NCBI GenBank assembly: GCA_017506865.1 | Contig: JAFCMP010000041.1 | Location: forward strand, 248,001-312,000 | Length of the DNA stretch: 64,000 bases | Reading direction: 5' to 3' | Source of the DNA: Tribonema minus | Lineage: Eukaryota > Sar > Xanthophyceae > Tribonematales > Tribonemataceae | In this document: piece after piece, positions 40,848 through 54,300 of the stretch | Position numbering within the stretch: position 1 is the first letter of the stretch | How the letters are laid out: each line of letters starts with the position of its first letter | The notes under the pieces: model-generated | Seen by the model: only the letters and a program-made list of their open reading frames with translations | What the model was told of the DNA's origin: nothing | Database searches by the model: none | Position numbers and translations under genes: made by a program

Positions 40848-43448
40848 GGCACATACATGGGGGTTGAAGTTGACAAAGGGGCTGTGGGGGGGGGGGGGGT
40901 GCTGGATTTGTGGGGCAGTAGAGCCCCACTGTCAGTGTACCCCTGCTTTGTATGTATTCGGTGCAGCCATAGTCACTGCCTATGCAAACTCTTGGGTGCC
41001 CGTACGTTGGGACAACGTTGCAGCAGTGCCTGCGCTATGTGTTTTGGTTTTGGGCACGACGGGTGAACGGCTTACATGGTAGCTAGTACAGCAGTGCTGC
41101 TGCTTTGGCTGTTCACGCGCAACCGGTAGCAGCTGGTGTGTCTGGTGTGTGGTACCAATCACCATGTGGTGATGGCCAATCCATGCCTGTACAAATAATA
41201 CTGCAACAAAATACCTGCAGCGACGACTCGTGCTCATTCCTTTTTTGCCTGCAGCGAATGTTTGTGTCTGCAATGTTTCTTCACACTCGCTGGCTGCATG
41301 TCGTCATCAATGCTGATTCGGGGCATCATGTACCTCTCTGGCATGCCGTGTCTCAATTCGCTTGCTCCGCTGAAGTAAACGCGTCAGCTGTAGCAATAGC
41401 TTGAGATGTAAATACACAAGTTCACCAGCCCAGCAGTACAGCATTCGGCAATGTCATATAGAAGTAGAACTGATGTCCAACGCGCATTGAGAAACTTTGT
41501 AAATGCACATGTCACATGTGGATTTTGGTAGCAAGCTTGACATCAACCTTGGGCTTCCTGCCCTACACCTTGGCTCAAAGTGCGAAAAAGCCCAGATGGT
41601 AGGTGCCCAGCTTGCTAACAGAAACAACATGCATCTTGTGAACTTGAAAAGTGTCTTCATGCGCATCGACGATCCTCCATGTACTTCAAAGTAGTGATTC
41701 CTACATCTGTCAAGCTGCGTAGATGAGTATGTTGATTATACTGCTATTCCATTCGGCACACGCTCACAACAGGTGGGCGGCCTTCATTGAATGAACCTCG
41801 CCTCTGCAGCTTTTAAGATCATGCTGTCAGTTTAGCCAAGGGCCCCCCCACAACTGATGGGCCTGATGGCAGCATCAAAATGCCTGCAGCCAGGCTTGGA
41901 GACACACCTGTAATCATCCAGTCATCACCCGTCTGCCAGTTTTTTGAGCAGCAACACAGTACAGAAGCATAGGCTACGGCAAGTGTGGATGTGGCGCGCG
42001 TCACTCAAAAGCACCGTTTACCTCGTTTCTTCATCAGCACGACTCTCGCAGCATATGAGAGGGGTTATCAACATCATGTACCCTGTTAGTACAAAGGTCA
42101 TCGCTGGCGTTGGGGAGTACACCTGGATCGAACCTGCCACTACAATAGCTTGTTGTCTGATGAAAGCTCCCAAGCGTGATGGCACAAGGCCAACAGAGGG
42201 AGAAAGGCTTGATCCTATGACGGCAGGCGGCGGTTTGGTGCGGGCGTAGCAGTAGTCTGATATCGGGATGCATACACGCCGCCCGTTGTGCTCTCATTAC
42301 TGCTCGTGTGAAGAGGGCGTTATGATAAGGGCAGGACCTCCTAACAGGCGGCGGTTAGCACGTAGGAGGTAAGCCTAAGCTACCTGCGAAGGAGGATGGG
42401 GAACGTCGCATTTGAAGCATGGAGTGAAGTTTGCTGGATGATGCAGCTTGTTGTGTGGCACCGCGCGCTCGAACTCGTGCTTCTGCAGCTGGCGCATCGC
42501 CAGTGTCGCTGCTCAAGTTGCGGCCAGTGATTGAACGCTGGCCTTCCAGCGGGTGAGGGAGCGATGGATCGCCAGTATGGAGCTGTCCCATCGATGATGT
42601 CTCGCGAGGACAAAGTGCTGGCGCATGCGGAACGGGCGTGGCAAAGCGAGGCAAAGTTGCGATATTTGCCAATTGCAGCAGGTTAGTGTGCGAACTGCGC
42701 TGGCACAAGCAGCTGCAGCATTCTGGCTTCGCGCATAACTGCAACTTGTGAAGCTCTGACTGGTTTTTTGGCTGGGAGGCAACGTGATGCGTTGCAACTG
42801 ATGTGAAGCTGGACTGTTTGCGTCGTTGAGCTTCAACAGTCCTTTCTGCTGTGTCAGGCGCACGGAAATCAAATGCCAAATTTCAACGAAGGCAGCCTAG
42901 CAGGGCTAACAATTGTCAAGTGGCAGCGTTGCAGATCTGACCTCTCGGTCACGGCAGCTGTGTGCTTATTGACAGTACCAATTGACGCACTCCGCCGCAT
43001 CCTCCTGACACTGGCTGACTCACATTGCCACCTCGCTTCCCTACCGCTCACACTTGACTTGCCGGACCGCTCGCAAGCACTTGTTTTTAATTCATCGACC
43101 TGTGTGCGTGCTACACTGTCAAGGTTTGCTTGTAAGCTGGCTTCACTAAATGGTACATTGCTACCGATCTGATGTGCAGCTGGTCAATCAAAGCAAGTTG
43201 ATCCACTCTTAGCAGCAGCATATGCATCACGTGATCACACCAGTGGCAACATTAAAGCAATAGCAGAACATCCACAAAAATCGGGCAAGCACAGTTCACC
43301 AAGACAATGCGTCACTTTTGTGCGATAGCTACTCAGAGAACTTCGTACTGTAATGCACATCATGGTCCTCAACTAAGGCGCCTCGCATGATCGCCACTTC
43401 ACCGCCACGTGCCTCGCAACATGCAATGATATACAAGAGCATCTGACA
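40848..43448. other. Intergenic, no gene recognised
   Basis: This interval between BiP and the Frag1-like gene holds the inverted-repeat element at 41473-41680. A 99-codon ATG frame at 42873-43172 has no recognisable domain, and I do not call it a gene. Confidence 0.4.
41473..41680. repeat. MITE-like inverted-repeat element
   Basis: Arms of roughly 70 bases are imperfect reverse complements: the left arm (from CGCGCATTGAG to TTTGGTAGCAAGCTT) pairs with the right arm (CAGCTTGCTAAC to TGCGCATCGACGATC). The centre contains GCGAAAAAGCCCAGATG, which also occurs in the 3' tail of the retrotransposon. A related one-armed sequence lies at 47838-47940. Confidence 0.6.
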
Positions 43449-46268
43449 ATGCAGCTGGCTGAACTTTTGCCCGTTGTGTGCACTGCTGCTGCTGCAATAT
43501 CAGTGCTGACAGGTCTGGCCACGTACATCACCTGCAGACTTTTGGCCCACTTGAACCACACATACTTGGGCGGTTTAGTATGGCCCTTTTTCTCGGACAC
43601 TGGGCGCGATAGACCAGCATATTACATCTTTGTGGCAGGCGCGGCAGCTGAGGCGGGCTTTGTGCTCCTCTCTTTATGGTGCATGTTTCACAGAATGAAG
43701 GTGAGTGCGTGAAGCTATGTGTTAGGCGTGCATGAACCTATGAATGGGCTTGACACATCACAAGCACCTTGATGTATTGAAGCACTGCTGATACATGAAC
43801 AAGAAGTCAGAGATCGTAGCAATACGTCATTGTCAACGTATGTGAACTGACAGATGTATGTAGTAGGTTGACTCGTGCAGGCTTTGTGCTACACAAAATC
43901 TTCAAAGTGACTCAGCGGTCATCCCAGCAGTGATCTTGTTGTGTTGAAATTTCAAATCCCCTTTGCACACATGTCGTTCCATGCAACACATGGCAAACAC
44001 CTGACACCGGTCAGCACGTGTCAAGTCGTGCTGTCCCTGATGCACTATTGCTCAACTACTTTTGGACCATACCCCCGCCCCCCCCCTCACCCCAACCCCA
44101 ATCCCCCGCTTTCACAGAACTGGCTGCACGAAATACGCGGCCTGGACCTGATACCTGTCAGCCTCTGGCTGGACGTGCTGTGCACTGTGGCGTGCTTCTT
44201 TGGCGCCATCGCTCAACCGGTGCTGGTCATCGCCGCCATGTTTGACACGAGTCACTACCCCGCCATACACCAGACGGCTGCCGACACGTTCTTCTGCCTC
44301 AGCACCATCTCCCTGCTCAGCTTTGTAAGTGCGCAAATCTCCATACATGAAAAGTACGGCGCAATTCTAAATGTGAGGTTTAGCCGCCGATGCATTCTGT
44401 AGCCTTACCACCGTTACGCTAGCTCAGCTTTGTGACCATGCAGGTTCGTCTTGAAGTATGCCACATCTTCTAAGTAGTACAGAGCTTTGCTGCCAGCAAG
44501 CGCTTGGGCCTCAGCATGTTTGCCATCATTTCCCCAAAATTCAGCATGTACTGGTGCCCCACTCGCACAGAGCACTTGTGTTGCTTGAGCACTACAGTGG
44601 TGCGTTTCTCTGCCATGCATCAGCCGCCATCATGTGTGCACCCAGTATACGCACATGAGTTTCATGTGCATGTTGTTCAAGGGCCATATCGATCCTGCTC
44701 TGCCTGTGAATCACAGTGACTCTTGCAACTACCAAAGAGGCACCTATCAGCGCTCTCAGTCTGTTCCACCATCATGACACCGAATCGAATACTGACGCCC
44801 TTGTGTCGATTGTGCTTTTCACTGCTTGCAGATGTCATTTATGAGGATCCTGAGTGACCTCTACCCTGACAACAAGCACCTGGCACTGAGTGGGCGCATC
44901 AAGGCAGTGGTTTTCGTCATTTTCCTGCTCGCCTTCCTCGTTTACATCCCCATTGGCATCGCCATCACATGCCCAGCACGGCTGCTTGGCATAAAAGAGT
45001 GTGAAGAGGTGAGGGCAGACGCGCGTACTTCGAACCACACAACAGTGACAGACAGCTACAGTACAGGGTAGCTTGCTGTATGGGGCTTCATCATCAACCA
45101 GCACGCCTGCACTGAAAAGAGCGTAGTCAAGCAATCAATACTGTATCTCACATCGTGTTAAGGAATTTTAGACAAATGCTTGATCTCTGCATGTGATCAG
45201 GATGGGGCTTGGCAAAGTGTTTCTCCGAAGGACACAAGAGGGAAGACAATGCTCCTTTCAATCCTGGTTGGTACCAATTGTCTTGTCAAATTGTCCATAG
45301 CCACCATTCCGGCCCTTCCAGCTTGCACACCGTTGTTGATGACCATCGCCACTCCGGGTTGGAACAATTTTTCCAGCACATCAAGTTCTCAAAGAGCATA
45401 GCAGCACAAACCAGCAGCCCTCCTTTCTTTCCCAGCTTTTGTAAGATGGCTTTCGTTGTTGTCAACACCCGATGGCCATCATGTGCCCAGCATGGCTTGA
45501 CCTGTCAAATCCTAACCCTAAACCTACAGCAAGACTTACCGTAACCCCAAGGCAACCAGGGCTGGATGCCTTGAAATACTCATTGTGAAGTTCCACAGGT
45601 GTTGACGCTTTTGAGGTTCAGATCTAGGATGAGGTGAGATGCAATGCCTGAAGCCATGACGTAATCACCGACGTAATCTTGAGTTAACCAGACACTTGTG
45701 ACTCAGGTCCACAAGTAGCCTATTCTGCTCAGCTTCCCACTCATGCGATCTGGAACAAGACATGTATGACCGCTGTGACCTCAATACAAACATGGGTGTG
45801 CTAGCCTCCTGAAGAGAAAGAAGTTGAAGTCACTCATGCACGTGCAGCACGTCTCTCATCCCCACCACCGCAAGTCAAATTCACCCCCCCCCCACTCACG
45901 GGACGCACCACTTTCCTGGCAGTGATCACGTCAATCATCAAGTTGAAGCTAGCACGTCTTCTGACACGCACGCGCCGGCTTCCCTTGTGCAGGTGGAGCA
46001 CCTGTCCTCCAACTACTGCGAGTCCTACGCGCACCCCGACATGGACGGCTACACCATCCTGTGGACGTATAAGGACTGCCCGGTGCGGTTCACCATGCGC
46101 ACCGTCGCACAATTCACATGCATCTTCTCGCTGCTGGCCTTCAGCGCGACGTTTGCATTCGACCTACGTCCCACATTGATGTACGTGAACCCAGAGGAAA
46201 ATACGCCGCCGCCGCCTGCGGAGCGTCATCAGTTCCTCAAGAGCGTCGCCTTTATGGCAAATCCTTAG
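43449..46268 (+). CDS. Frag1/DRAM/Sfk1-like six-transmembrane protein
   Basis: The model is exons 43449-43700, 44118-44324, 44832-45008 and 45993-46268, all phase 0, 303 residues. Six hydrophobic segments are visible: near residues 8-30, 58-80, 93-120, 135-155, 180-205 and 240-260. GGLVWPFFSDTGRDRPAYYI after the first segment matches the 'P-x-x-SDTG-x-x-P' signature of the Frag1/DRAM/Sfk1 (TMEM150, PGAP2-related) superfamily. Relatives act in autophagy, GPI-anchor remodelling or plasma-membrane phosphoinositide control; which applies here cannot be told. A further small exon between 44324 and 44832 cannot be excluded. An acidic, proline-rich tail follows the last segment. Confidence 0.65.
45511..45524 (+). 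repeat. Short telomere-like motif
   Basis: CCTAACCCTAAACC, about two degenerate units, in the last intron of the Frag1-like gene. A single CTAACCCTAA also occurs at 56288-56297. Confidence 0.5.
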
Positions 46269-48311
46269 AGGGAGGGTGGGGGAAGGGGCTGCACATACTA
46301 GGGGAGCAGGGTCCCTGGGCTGTCAGACTGCAATGCCAGGGGCCTGTAATGTGCTCTTGCGGGTGCTGCATTTGAACGAGCATAGCTCCAGGGCACATGA
46401 GTGCGCAGGGCCAGCGTGCAATGGCGCAGCGTGTGACGCGTGACGCCGCTGTTTTGCGTGTCCAAGGGGCGAGTGCCTGCTTGACAACGCATGCGCAAGT
46501 ACCCGGCGGTGGGTGCTGGCGCGCGTTGAGTCTGGCATCACGGCCGCTGCTGGCATCTTACAAGGGGGGGGGGCAGGCCCTGGGGATAAAGGCGGAGGAT
46601 GGAATCCTGTATGTTCAGGTTACCTAGAGGGCAACACACCCCCACCGCCCCCCCCCCCCCACCAGTGTAGGGTATGGTATGATCTGGTGCACATGTCGTG
46701 TGTCGTGCTGCTCAGCCTCTTGCCTTCAGGCTTGCTGCTGCTTGCAGTAATGCAATGCCTTGGCACAGTGGCTTGCTGCAGTCCCAGGCGTGGGGACCCT
46801 TTGCTGCCGCAAGAGACGCATTGCAGCGCTCAAAAGTGTGGCTGCCTGAGACATGACACCATTGCCATGTGATGTTGAAGTTGCAAGACCACGTCGCAGA
46901 CATGGTGCGCTTGCTGTCAAGCGACTTCGAAGATTTGCATGGCACAAGTGACTGCCATACAAGGATGATGGTACGGCATAGGGGCATGGAGCGAGATGGC
47001 AGGTACAGCAGGTGGTGGAGGTCTTTGTTGTGAATTCTGTAGTCAGATGCACGCTTTGTGCTGCTGCATGTGTGCGCCTCTAGCGTGGGCGCACAACACA
47101 CGGGTCGCTGGTGCAACACATTCACTGGCAGGCATGCACATCCAGCCCTCGTCCGCAGCTTTAGTTCCCAATCACAATGCCACATTTGTCTTGGACGCAG
47201 CACATCTGTTGCGCACCACATGCTTGTGAATGTTTTCATCTGTGAATGTTAACTTTCCTTGTGCTGTTGCGATACACTGTTGGTACTCGCTTAAACTGTC
47301 CTGTTTCAGCGCACTAATTGCGTACACAGAGAAAACAGCAACGAGGGGGTTCACAGACAGCTGTCCAGTCTGCCAGGGTGTCAGTCAGCACATCTATGTA
47401 GGTAGCTGCGCCCAGATACTAAAAAATCTGCATGTTGCTTGTGCATTCTCGCTTAGGGCTATTATTAGATTCCGCCTGCAACGGTTAAAAATGAGACATG
47501 ATTGACTGTAGCAGCAGGCGTGTGCTTGACACCACTACAGACAGCAAGCCTCAGTGACGCAGGCGCGGCCATCTTTGTTTTCATGAGAGATCCCCACATG
47601 TGGGGATGGTTTCAAATTGTTCACACTGATACTTCTACAACACATCTCAATCAATGAGAGATGCAACAAGGCCCCAGCAGATGCATGTATGTGGCTTTGT
47701 GGCAATGACTGCATGTGCTGTGTGCACGTGCTTACCTACTGAAAGCTCCAGCAAAGGAAGTCACACGATGGAGCAGCTCCCCAAGGGCAAGCAATTGTTG
47801 GCCAGGATCAGACAGAGTATGTACTGACATTTAGCGATGTCATTCAGAAGCGATCGTCAATGCGCACTGAGACACAAGTTCTCACAAAATGCCTGTAGCA
47901 TTTGGTAGCAAGCTTGACATCCGCCATGTGGGCTTTATCGCATCCTAAGCCAGAATTGAACAAAAGTTGTTCAGGTTCGAGCGCCAACTCTGCATTGGCG
48001 TGCAAAATGCAAAGGTGGTGTGCTTGCCACATGCTCGAACTTGCAAGCTGCAGCTACAACCAGCCAGTCACAACCTGATGCGCACACCACAGGGATTGAA
48101 AAAGTATCACATGGGCACAAATCAAGATGCATTTTGTCTCACCAACGGCGTTCAATTACATTGCGTTCTATTGCACTACACTTGCCCATGCATGGCAGCA
48201 TGCCAATTCCCAACCCACAACACGCGCGCATCACAGCACCTCCGCATGCGCACTCATATACTTCTACTACACGCAGCTACAAGCGTAGCGCCAACGCCTG
48301 CACATGCCACG
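46269..48311. other. Convergent intergenic region
   Basis: No gene is recognised between the Frag1-like and Claspin-like 3' ends. The stretch 47838-47940 shares TTTGGTAGCAAGCTTGACAT and flanking bases with the inverted-repeat element at 41.5 kb. Confidence 0.4.
47838..47940 (+). repeat. Partial copy of the 41.5-kb MITE-like repeat
   Basis: It contains the 20-base block TTTGGTAGCAAGCTTGACAT and weaker similarity on both sides. Only one arm can be matched. Confidence 0.5.
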
Positions 48312-51300
48312 CTACTTTGACACGGCGCGGTTGTCCTTGTGCAACGTCTGCGTTGCCTTCAGCGCCGAAGTCTTTGCCCCGAGACCGTTCCACAGCTTTC
48401 CCATCAGAGAAGGCCCTGAGCGCTGCTGCTTCTTGCTGTTGGGGCCGCCGCTCCCGTCTGAGTGCGCCCGCTTCAGCCCCCCGTACGCGGTTTTGCTCTT
48501 GGAGCTCTTGCTGCTGTCGAAGGAGGCAGGCTCGTCGTCAAGGGGCCCCGCATTGCTCAGAGAGTCCTCCCCCGTCATATACACAAACTGCATGCCACTC
48601 ACGACCGTCTTGCGCCCTGCGGCCATGGCGTTGCAGCGCTTGAAGGAGCCTGCACGTGCGCCAACCCCCGCCACCCCCTTCCGTGCGATGAGCGCTGCAA
48701 AACCCCCCACCTGCGCACCCCCCGGCAGGGTGGTTGAGCGCTGCAACGCACCGCCTTTCTGCGGCAACGGTGCGCTGCCGCCGCTGCCGCTTCTCGACCG
48801 GTTGGGTGCTGCTGCCGGCGCAGCACTGCCAGCGCCGCTGCTGCTGCTGTACGCACGCTTCAGCGGCGGCAGTCCACCGCCGCCGCCGCCGCTGCTGCTG
48901 CTGTAAGCGCGCTTAAGCGGCGCTGTGTTGCTGCGCGCAGCTGCTACACTTGCCACAATGGCGCGGCTGCCACCGTTGCCTATGCTGTTGGTGCACTGCA
49001 GCAGGCACAGAACATCCTGGCTTTCCTGGTCGAGCTGAATGCCAAGGCTGCTGGGCTGGCTGTTGCGTCGCTCCTCCTGCAAGACACACGAATGCAAACC
49101 AGCATTGCTCAGTACGCATACAGGCAGTTTTTAGTTCCAACATGTGTGCTCACCAACATCTGCTCGGTGCCATGCTTCCACACGTGTCGCACTGATGCCA
49201 GCATCATGCACAGTGCAGCTCCAGATCGTGTGCAGCGGTCACTGTTACCCCTGTCGTCAAGGCGCGCCTTCACTCAACCACTGCTGTCCCCAACACCCTA
49301 CCCGAAGCTGCAAGTTCTACACCAAACCCAATGAGCGTTTATTCTTCAAATCAGTCAGCCCAAGGGCCTTGCTTGTCAGCCACACACTACAGTAGCTAGT
49401 TGAACGTGGCCCCACTGAGGGCTCAGGACAGGTCAGTCAAACGCAGCAGTTACGTCAGGCCTCAACGCCCCGCATAGCTCACCTCCACCTCCGCCATCAC
49501 GCGCCGCATCTTGGCGCGCCGCCGCCACTGCCGCAGCATCCTCTCCTCCGCCAACGCCTCCTCATCTTTCTCCTCGCCACCCTCCCCACCGCCAGCGCCG
49601 CCGCCGCCCCCGCCTCCGGCGCTGTCGTCGTCGCTGCTCTCGTACAGCACCTGTTGCGTGCGCTCGCTCAGGCCCAGGTGGCGCTTGCGCTGCTCCCGCA
49701 GCAGCAGCTCAGCAAGCTGCTGCTCGTCCATCTCATCGAGCTCGTCCGCTTCCTCCTGTCCCCCCTGCTTGCCCCCCTCGTCATCGGACCACTCCTCATC
49801 TTCGTTCAGCAGGCCCAGGCGCCGCGCCTCGCGTCTGCTGCTGCGGTCCGCCGCTGTGAGCTGGTCCAGGCGGAGCGCGCCGCGCGCAGAGGCGCCGTGG
49901 CCGCCCATGCGCTGCTCGCCAAAGCCCTCGCGCACCTGTGTTGGGTCGTGTAGGTAGTGCAGTGCATGCACAGAGTTATTTGTGAGGTTCAGACAGCAAC
50001 AACACCCGTCTGCGCGGCTGTGTTAATGTAACGAGGGCAAGTGCAATATGTCAGTTGCTGCGTGTGCTGCGCAGAAACCACAGTGTGATGTTGCCACAGC
50101 GGTAGTGGCCCTGCTGATCATGGCATCAGCCATCACACAGCGCAGAAGCTATCCCGTGTTATATGCAGTGAAATACACAACAAGTACATGCTCAATGCTA
50201 AGGCGTCTATGATGCATTGCAAATTACAAATGTGACTGGTTCAACTTTCAACAACTGACGCCCACATCGAGCTTATGGTCAATGGCAGCTCCGATTCCAG
50301 TAGTACATGACTGACCACTCCGATTCTAAGGTACAGTACATGAGCGAGAATTAATAAAGTACAGTACATGTACAGTACACAATGCAGTACACAACACACG
50401 CATGCATGACAAGCGCACAAGCCAGCAACCACTACGAATGCCGCCGCTCCCTGATGTATGTGCATTGTCAAGCCCCAATGGGGTGCATCCATCCACTTGG
50501 CACTCAACAGTCACTCACAGCTCCAGCTCCAGCACGTACACATATCACCACTCTCATCAAAAGTACAGCTAGATGCCAATCATCTGGGCTTTTTCGCGCC
50601 CTGAGCGAGAATTAATAAAAAGTACAAGTACATAGTACACAGGTACCGAGTGAGGAAGTACAGGAATCTAGTAGGCCTCCACGAGATGCGGATAGGTATG
50701 TAGCTGTAGCATGTAGCACCATGGCGTAGCAGAGATCATGAAAAGAATATCATGGCGGCGGCGGGAGGCCCGTATTGCCAACTCTGAATCAGCGCAGAAA
50801 TGCAAGGAATCCGATCTAGCGTGCGCACAAGCGCAGGATATTAGCACCAGTGCTGCAGATGGCAATGGCGCTTGTCAACAGGACGATGGCACGAGTGGCA
50901 GCAGCAGAGCAACTGGAGACGGACGCGCAGCGCACAAACGCAAGAGGGTACAGAATGACGGTTGGTCAATTTCCGATCAAACAGGCGAAGGGGAGCACAC
51001 GGGCGGGCAAAGTGCAGTCAAGCGCTCTAGAACAGGTCATAACAGTCTGGAACAGCAACGTCTGATGCTAGACGACGAAGCTGGAGGTGGAGGCAGTGCG
51101 GACCCGGAGTACAAGTGCAACTTATGCGACCTCGTGGTGAAGAAGGGCATGTCGCTGCTCTCGTTACAGCAGAGGTTAAACGCCCACATCGCGGCGAAGC
51201 ACCAGCGCAAACACCACAGTGGGACAGCAACAACGTTCATGGAGCGCTCCGACCTCAGCACGTCGCACTTGCAAACCATCTACACCGAGTGTGCCTTGTG

Positions 51301-54300
51301 CAAAAACCTGTTTCATGCCAACAAGACATTCAGAGTGGACAGCAGCGATGCCAGCGCGGGCAAGCACTGCCGCAAATGCAGGCCTATCACTTCACCCGCT
51401 GCAGTGGCGGCAACATTGTCAACAACAGCATCAGCAGCACCGCTAGCACCTGATGCATCGACGGCAACAGCTACCACGTCGCTGCCACAGCAGCAACCGG
51501 CGTGCACACCCATCGGCAACCCCTACGCAAAGGGACCAGCGCACGCGCAGCAGGCACCTGCTGCTCAGGCTGGTGGCAGCAGCTCCTCCGGCAGCTCAAA
51601 GAGGCCGGAACGCGGGGGCAGCAGTGCTACACGAGGGGGTCGGGGTCGCAGTGGAGGGCGCGGACGTGGCAATGGAGGACGCGTTCGCAGCGGCAGCAAT
51701 GATGCAGACGTCAGCAGTAGCAGAGCGACTAGCGGCAGCAGAACCGGAGGCGGCAGCAGCAGCGGTGCCGGCGGCGGCAGTGCAGCCGGTACTAAGGACA
51801 GCGGCGCTGGCAACGGCCGCAGCAGTGATGCCAGCAGCCGCAGCGGCGGTGCTAGCAACAGCGGCAGTGGCGCGCGAACTCAAAACGGCCGCGGTGGCCG
51901 TGGCAGCGGTCGCAGCAGCGACAGCGGCGGACGAGGCTGTGGTCGTGGCGGCCGCGGCGGCGGCGGAGGGGGCCCCAGAGCGGCAGGTGCGGCGACAGCA
52001 GCGGCAGCGCCAGGCCCTGCAGGCGCAGCAGGTGGGGCAGGTGGGCTTTTCACGTGGACCATCTCAACCCCCGCAGTCGCAGCAGTGCTTGACAGCATCA
52101 GCCTCGATGAGCTGTGCAAGCTGCAGTTCGCGACAACTAGAAGCCTTGCTAGACCACGCAATCGTCGCTATGTGGGAGCTGCACTGGAGAACGCAGCAAC
52201 ACATCTGTTGGCACACACAATGACGATGTTCGTCAATGCGGCGCGGGAGCCAGATTCCGCAGGGCGCGTGCAGCGACTGCAAAGATCCACGATTCTACAC
52301 CACCTCATGCCATCACTCATCACCTCCACCGATGGCGCACCTGGCATCACTCGCTCCGACAGAATCAGAATGTTGGCACGCGGTGAGCTTGACCGGTTGG
52401 TGCCAGCGCTCCTCGCACACGCGCGTGCGCACCGGCGCTGGCGCGCGCGCCAGCAAACGGAGGCAGCGATCAACGCCTACGTCCTACAGTGCATGGGCAC
52501 ACGGGGGGGGCTACAGCAGGCAGCGCGTTTCCTTCAGCCCAAAACGGTGGCGATACCTGATGATGACTGCTTTGCCGCCATGCAGTCCAAACACCCCCCC
52601 GCTGCGCCAGGGGAACAACTCCATGAGCTATCCGGCATGGTTGATCAGCTTGTGGCGAAAGCAGCCGACATGCCAGCAGAACTCAGCCTGTTACAGGGGG
52701 AGGGAATTGAGCCAGAGACGGTTGCCAAGCTCATCCAGCGAGCAAGCCCTTACAGTGGAGCAGGCCCATCGGGGCTGCGCTACAGCCACCTGCAGGATGC
52801 GCTACGCACAAGCTGGGGACGGCATGAGTTTGCTGCTGTCCTCACACGGTGGCTTCAGACCGTTATGCGGGAGGCTGCGCGGCTGCCGGATGCCTTCTGG
52901 CAGTTGCATGGCGCGGGGCGCCTGACGCCACTTGCAGAACAACAGGAAGATGGTACAGCTAAGCAGCGGCCCATCGTTTGCGGCGAGGTGCTGCAGCGAC
53001 TATGCACTTCGGTGTACGTGGCAGACCGCAAAGACTTCCTGGCGGAGCTCCTTGAGCCAGACGGGCAGTATGGGGTAGCCGTCTCAGCAGGAGCGGAGAA
53101 AGCGGCCATGGCCGGCAAACTCGCGTATGAGCTCGGTCACTGGCAGTTCATGCTGGACCTCAAGAATGCCTTCAACATGGTGTTCGTCCTGGCGGCAGCG
53201 GAATGGGTAGCAGCACAGCTGCCGGACTTCCTCGACTACTTCATCGGCACATACGTTCGCACTCGGCCACGCCTGCTGTTCCAGCACGTTGACGGCTCCA
53301 CGCGCATCATCATGTCTCAGCGCGGGTTTAAGCAGGGGGACCCCGCGGCACCGATGCTCTTCTGCGGCGCCATTGCTCAGTGCTTGAAACGGTTCAATGA
53401 GGCGGCGGCTGCGCAGCGCGCGCGGAGGCGGATGGGCGCCTACATGGACGATGCCAACGTCCGAACAGGCGCTTGCACGCTGACTCAGGATGACATACAG
53501 GCGGTGGCGCAGCTCAAACAACACTTTGCGGAGGTGGGGCTGGAGCTAAACCTCACCAAGTCACGCGCGCTGCCTGGCAGGGGGCATGTGGTGACAGACC
53601 ACGAGCGGCAACTGCTGCAGCAGCTGGGCGTTCAGCTAGTGGGGGATACGGATGAAAATCAGAACCGTGGAGCTGTGTTGCTGGGGGTGCCGGTGGGCCA
53701 CAGCAGCTTTGTGGACGCATGGCTGCGCAGGGAAGCGGGTGCAGGCGGGGCAGGGGCTCGATTTGCAGAGCGATGCGCGCGCCTGACATCTCCGAGGGCT
53801 ATGTTCAGGTTACTGCGCTACTGCGTGGTGCCTCGCATGACGTACTGCCTGCGCACCATTCCCACTACGCAGACAGCGCCAGCCGCCAAGGAGTGGGATC
53901 GGGTCACGCAGTGGGTGCTTGAGCACTCAATGGGCCTGCAGCCACCAGGCCAGACCTGGCGCCAGTTTGAGCAAAGTGGGGCCCACTTCCATCTGGCAGC
54001 GCACGGCCCAGCCTTACAGCAAGCGCGACTCCCAACACGGCATGGCGGCCTTGGCATTACCAGCGCCTGCGACATCGCTGATGCTGCGTATGTGGCGGGC
54101 ACGTTGCAAGCGCTGCAACCAGCACTCTCTGGATGGGCGGGGGTGCTGCAGCAGGCGGCTCCTCAAGCGGCTGCAGACAACGCTGCTGAGGATGCGGCAA
54201 CACAAGCGACACCGGCAGCAGCGGCAGCAGCACCAGCACCAGCAGCATCAGCAGCGGCAACTGTTACAGCGGCAGCGGCGGTTGCCAGTGGAGGCGCGAC

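Noticed and set aside
42110-42190. Possible minus-strand tRNA (AGGTTCGATCC-like T-loop)
   Set aside because: The T-stem and acceptor stem do not pair around the loop and no anticodon arm can be drawn.
42873-43172. 99-codon ATG frame between BiP and the Frag1-like gene
   Set aside because: No recognisable domain, no splice partners and not clearly distinct from background frames in the region.
50566-50640. Long terminal repeat of copy 2, because the same ~50 bases occur at both ends
   Set aside because: The upstream match is only the extreme 3' tail including AATAAA, and a third fragment exists further upstream; copy 1 has no such repeat. Stacked 3' ends of 5'-truncated insertions explain it better.
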